A stretch of 64,000 nucleotides of DNA, from NCBI GenBank assembly GCA_029933125.1, contig JAOZOU010000006.1, forward strand, positions 124,001-188,000, given 5' to 3'. This DNA is from a bacterium. Its GTDB lineage: Bacteria; Arandabacterota; Arandabacteria; Arandabacterales; Arandabacteraceae. The notes beneath the pieces are model-generated. The model saw only the letters and a program-made list of their open reading frames with translations. It was not told the origin of the DNA and searched no databases. The number at the start of each line of letters is the position of its first letter. The first letter of the stretch is position 1. This document shows, piece after piece, positions 61,605-64,000 of this stretch. The translations under genes and the position numbers were made by a program.

Positions 61605-63266
61605 ATGCCCAAAGCAGCAAGTAAAGACAAGGCATCTTCGAAGGTTGGTATCATAATTTCCCAGTTTGAGGGCGATCTGGCTCATATATTTGATCTTCCT
61701 GCAATTTCAAAAGCTGCAAAAGCCAATCCACAGGTTGGTGCTTTTGAGATTCAATCCTTTCCCTCCTCGAGAAAGCAGGTTGCCGAAATAGCCGAGCGCC
61801 TTACCAGAAAGGGAATTAAGAGGTTTGTGGTAGCCGGCTGCAGCGAGCGTCTTTATGGGAAAGTCTTTCGAGACACCTTTGCCCAGTTTGGTGTACCAAG
61901 GACAATGATTGAATTTGCAGACATCCTTACAGGTCGAGTTTGCCGAAAGGGAGCCAAGGCGGACACTTCGACTGCGATAGAATTGATAAACCTGGCACTT
62001 GCTAAAGTCACAACGGCGTTGGAACCAGAGATAATTTCGGTTGATATAAAACCTCTGGCTGTTGTCATAGGTGGTGGCATTGCTGGGATTTCAGCTGCTT
62101 TGGGCCTGGCTACGCGTGGAGTAAAAGTTAAGATCATAGAGCGCGGCGACCGTCTTGGCGGACGTCTCAATCTCCTTAACAGGATCTTTCCTACCTACAG
62201 TCGTGCATCTCAGTTTCTCGAGGAGCAGGTTAAAAATCTTAAAGAGGCTGGTGTTGATGTCCTTACGGGTGTTGAGCCCATCGGTCTTGAAGGACACGTC
62301 GGCAACTACACACTTGAGCTCGCGGATGGAAGTAGCATTGATTGTGGGGTAATCATTGTTGCTACCGGTGCTGATCTTTTTGTTCCAAAGGGAATGTATG
62401 GCTATGGAGAAAGACAAAATGTAATCACACAGCTCGAGCTCGAAAGGAAACTCCTCAACAATGAGAAGCCTGGCTCCAACATAGTCATGATTCAGTGTGT
62501 TGGCTCACGTAACGACGAGCGTCCATATTGTTCCCGTATATGCTGCACAGCTTCAATCAAGAACACCATTACAATTAAGGAGCAATTTCCCAAGGCACGC
62601 CTAACTGTGCTTTCGAGAGGAATTGCTGAATATGCTGGCGATCTTGACAGAGCAAGGGACATGGGGGTTGAGATAATCCGCTACTCGCCCGAGAGGCCTC
62701 CGCTTATCAGGGAAAACATGGTTGAGGTCTTCGATGAGATATCAGAAATGGAAACCCATATTCCTTTTGACCTTGTGGTGCTTGCCGTGCCTATGGTGCC
62801 TTCTGAATCTAATCGTAAGCTGGCGGAAATTCTACGCATTCCCCTTGATCCCTATGGTTTCATGATCGAGCCGCACCTGCGCCTAAGACCTGAAGAGCGG
62901 GCGCCAAGAGGCATTTTCGTTGCTGGAACCGTCCACTGGCCTGCAACAATAACTGAATCAGTTGTTCAAGGGTATGGAGCCGCCTCAAGGGCTTTCGAGC
63001 TCTTGCGAGCTGGCAAGATCACACGTGAGGCTATAACAGCAAGGGTTGTTGAGGAGCTTTGCAGAGGATGCAGGCGGTGCTATGACGCCTGTGAGCACAG
63101 CGCAATAGAAATGGTGGAAGATGACATACCTGTTGCGAGGGTCGTAAAGATCCACTGCACGGGATGTGGAGTTTGCGTCTCTGTCTGCCCATCTGGGGCG
63201 ATGACCCTGCCGGAGATTACGCCTCAGAGTCTGAAAGCCACCGTTGAAGTCTTGAGGAGGAACTAG
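61605..63266 (+). CDS. hdrA: HdrA-like FAD-dependent heterodisulfide reductase subunit
   Basis: A 553-residue flavoprotein. The N-terminal about 130 residues carry ISQFEGDLAHIFDLPAISKAAK and FVVAGCSERLYGKVFRDTF, the HdrA N-domain; the FAD site is AVVIGGGIAGISAALGLATRG with ERGDRLGGRLNLL; CVGSRNDERPYCSRICCTASIKN is the family signature with all Cys kept; two [4Fe-4S] sites CRGCRRCYDACEHSAIEM and CTGCGVCVSVCPSGAM end the protein. HdrA-type flavins can bifurcate electrons. Here the partners are NuoE/F/G-like proteins and MvhD, so the complex would split electrons between ferredoxin and a disulfide or other low- and high-potential acceptor. Inference from family. Confidence 0.9.
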   Translation: MPKAASKDKASSKVGIIISQFEGDLAHIFDLPAISKAAKANPQVGAFEIQSFPSSRKQVAEIAERLTRKGIKRFVVAGCSERLYGKVFRDTFAQFGVPRTMIEFADILTGRVCRKGAKADTSTAIELINLALAKVTTALEPEIISVDIKPLAVVIGGGIAGISAALGLATRGVKVKIIERGDRLGGRLNLLNRIFPTYSRASQFLEEQVKNLKEAGVDVLTGVEPIGLEGHVGNYTLELADGSSIDCGVIIVATGADLFVPKGMYGYGERQNVITQLELERKLLNNEKPGSNIVMIQCVGSRNDERPYCSRICCTASIKNTITIKEQFPKARLTVLSRGIAEYAGDLDRARDMGVEIIRYSPERPPLIRENMVEVFDEISEMETHIPFDLVVLAVPMVPSESNRKLAEILRIPLDPYGFMIEPHLRLRPEERAPRGIFVAGTVHWPATITESVVQGYGAASRAFELLRAGKITREAITARVVEELCRGCRRCYDACEHSAIEMVEDDIPVARVVKIHCTGCGVCVSVCPSGAMTLPEITPQSLKATVEVLRRN

Positions 63267-63268
63267 AG

Positions 63269-63679
63269 ATCGCAGCAAAAATCACAATTGTAGCCTGTAA
63301 ATGGCATCCGCTAACAGCCATGGAGAATGCTGCCAAGGATGGCTTCTGCCTCAACCCGGGCACAAGTGTTATTCCTGTCAAATGTAGCGGGCTCATAAAG
63401 GTTTCATTCCTTCTTAGACTTTTTGCCAAAGGCTCCGACGGAGTTCTTGTTCTTGGTTGTCTCGAACAGGATTGTAGATACTTCAATGGCAGTATTCGTT
63501 GCGGCAAAATTGTGGATGAGACTCGCAAGATACTTGAGCTTGCTGGAATCGATGCGACAAGGCTTGGCTTCCATCTCATCTCAGAGAGCCAGGGGAGAGA
63601 GTTCAAGAAGATATTCAGACGATTCGTAAAGCAGTTTAGCAAGCGAGGGCGCCGTGTCGCTACGTCAAGCAGTCGTTAG
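63269..63679 (+). CDS. mvhD: MvhD-like delta subunit, ATC start
   Basis: A 136-residue protein of the MvhD/FlxD kind: ITIVACKWHPLTAMENAAKDGF, VIPVKCSGLIKVSFLLRLFAKGSDGVLVLGCLEQDC and LELAGIDATRLGFHLIS. It joins HdrA to an electron-donor unit. The ATG at 63320 would cut off the first part of the domain (IVACKWHPLTA). No ATG, GTG or TTG is in frame before it; ATC at 63269 lies 8 bases after GAGGAGG, so it is the best start, the same as in the ferritin-like gene at 54158. Its 3' end overlaps the next gene by 26 bases. Confidence 0.8.
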   Translation: MAAKITIVACKWHPLTAMENAAKDGFCLNPGTSVIPVKCSGLIKVSFLLRLFAKGSDGVLVLGCLEQDCRYFNGSIRCGKIVDETRKILELAGIDATRLGFHLISESQGREFKKIFRRFVKQFSKRGRRVATSSSR

Positions 63680-64000
63680 GTCTCGAGCATATCTTTGCCT
63701 TGAATGCGGTATCTGTACAGGGAGCTGCCCCGTATCACGATTCAATGCAGCATATTCACCGCGCCTGACGGTTGAAAGAGCACTTCTACTTGATGAAGAA
63801 GAAAGCCTCCATGATCATGAGATTTGGGCATGCCTTACCTGTGGGACTTGTGATGTGCGGTGTCCATCGACTGTTGACTTCACTGGCTTCATGAGGGATT
63901 TAAGAGAGCGAGCGAGAAAGGCTGGAAATGATGGTATCTGTACTCATGCCGAGACAATTGAAGCAGTTCTGGATCTACAACTTTCCCCCAACTTCAGAAG
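63654..64000 (+). CDS. hdrC: HdrC-like [4Fe-4S] subunit (3' partial)
   Basis: Starts GTG 63654 inside the MvhD end. CLECGICTGSCPVSRFNAAYSPRLTVERALL and CLTCGTCDVRCPSTVDFTGFMRDLR are the two [4Fe-4S] sites of HdrC. The gene continues past the window; HdrB, with its CCG domains, is expected next. HdrC passes electrons between HdrA and HdrB. Confidence 0.85.
   Translation, partial: MSLRQAVVRSRAYLCLECGICTGSCPVSRFNAAYSPRLTVERALLLDEEESLHDHEIWACLTCGTCDVRCPSTVDFTGFMRDLRERARKAGNDGICTHAETIEAVLDLQLSPNFR

Noticed and set aside
61605-63266. Possible selenocysteine in HdrA
   Set aside because: The HdrA signature CSRICC is written with ordinary Cys codons and the frame is open; no UGA inside.
63320-63679. 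ATG 63320 as the MvhD start
   Set aside because: It removes the IVACKWHPLTA part of the conserved domain, and there is no ribosome site just before it.
1-64000. UGA decoded as Trp throughout
   Set aside because: Many intact genes here end in TGA (for example fetA, the isocitrate dehydrogenase, the GT2 gene at 26174), so UGA is a stop in general; the in-frame cases are individual.

Overview
The window looks like a chromosomal segment of a Gram-negative anaerobe from the FCB superphylum or one of its candidate phyla (Eisenbacteria, TA06, WOR-3 or Zixibacteria type). This is inferred from three secreted proteins ending in FlgD-like/T9SS-type C-terminal sorting domains, an NADH-linked heterodisulfide-reductase operon, a type IV minor pilin operon and frequent TTG/GTG starts. 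No rRNA or tRNA gene, CRISPR array or intact transposase was seen. I cannot name the species.

Layout. 0-6 kb: tail of a sorted surface protein, an M23 endopeptidase, a very short cysteine-rich lipoprotein (16 Cys in 48 residues, missed by the ORF track), a FetAB-like metal exporter and a nucleotidyltransferase/TPM/LemA operon. 6-8.8 kb: a decayed surface-protein patch with a 29-bp direct repeat at both ends, one intact secreted protein, a frameshifted beta-helix pseudogene and a long palindrome. 8.8-15 kb (minus): PH-like membrane protein, AP-superfamily hydrolase, flippase, glycosyltransferase, MATE exporter. 15-16.2 kb: wreck of a copper locus (csoR with a 16-bp duplication, a CusC-CusA chimera). 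16.3-24.3 kb: aromatic amino acid lyase, lipoproteins, MgtE, isocitrate dehydrogenase, PHP protein. 24.4-27 kb: TagD/TagB-like polyol-phosphate and glycosyltransferase genes. 27-43.6 kb: a large YVTN beta-propeller protein, esterase, DUF1028 protein, a deleted DUF255 gene, a Nei-like glycosylase, two glycosyltransferases, a second AP-superfamily hydrolase, and two adjoining pseudogenes (sigma-54 activator, Hdr-like protein). 43.6-52 kb (minus): a chaperone/usher-like four-gene fibre locus next to a minor pilin operon. 52-54 kb: radical SAM protein and methyltransferase. 54-56.7 kb: bacterioferritin-like protein and a secreted thioredoxin-like protein whose frame crosses a UGA. 56.9-64 kb: an operon of NuoE/NuoF/NuoG-like subunits with HdrA, MvhD and HdrC, probably a flavin-based electron-bifurcating complex, cut by the window end.

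The strongest new signals are: (1) a UGA in the secreted thioredoxin-like gene followed by a perfect 8-bp hairpin with loop GGUC, placed 18 nt after the UGA as I remember it for E. coli fdhF, so a likely secreted selenoprotein; (2) the Cys-rich mini-lipoprotein divergent from a metal exporter; (3) a fibre-assembly locus with chaperone, barrel and two beta-sandwich subunits; (4) two genes whose only sensible start is ATC; (5) an unusual concentration of gene decay (nonsense codons, frameshifts, internal deletions). The decay could be partly sequencing or assembly error; read mapping would decide.
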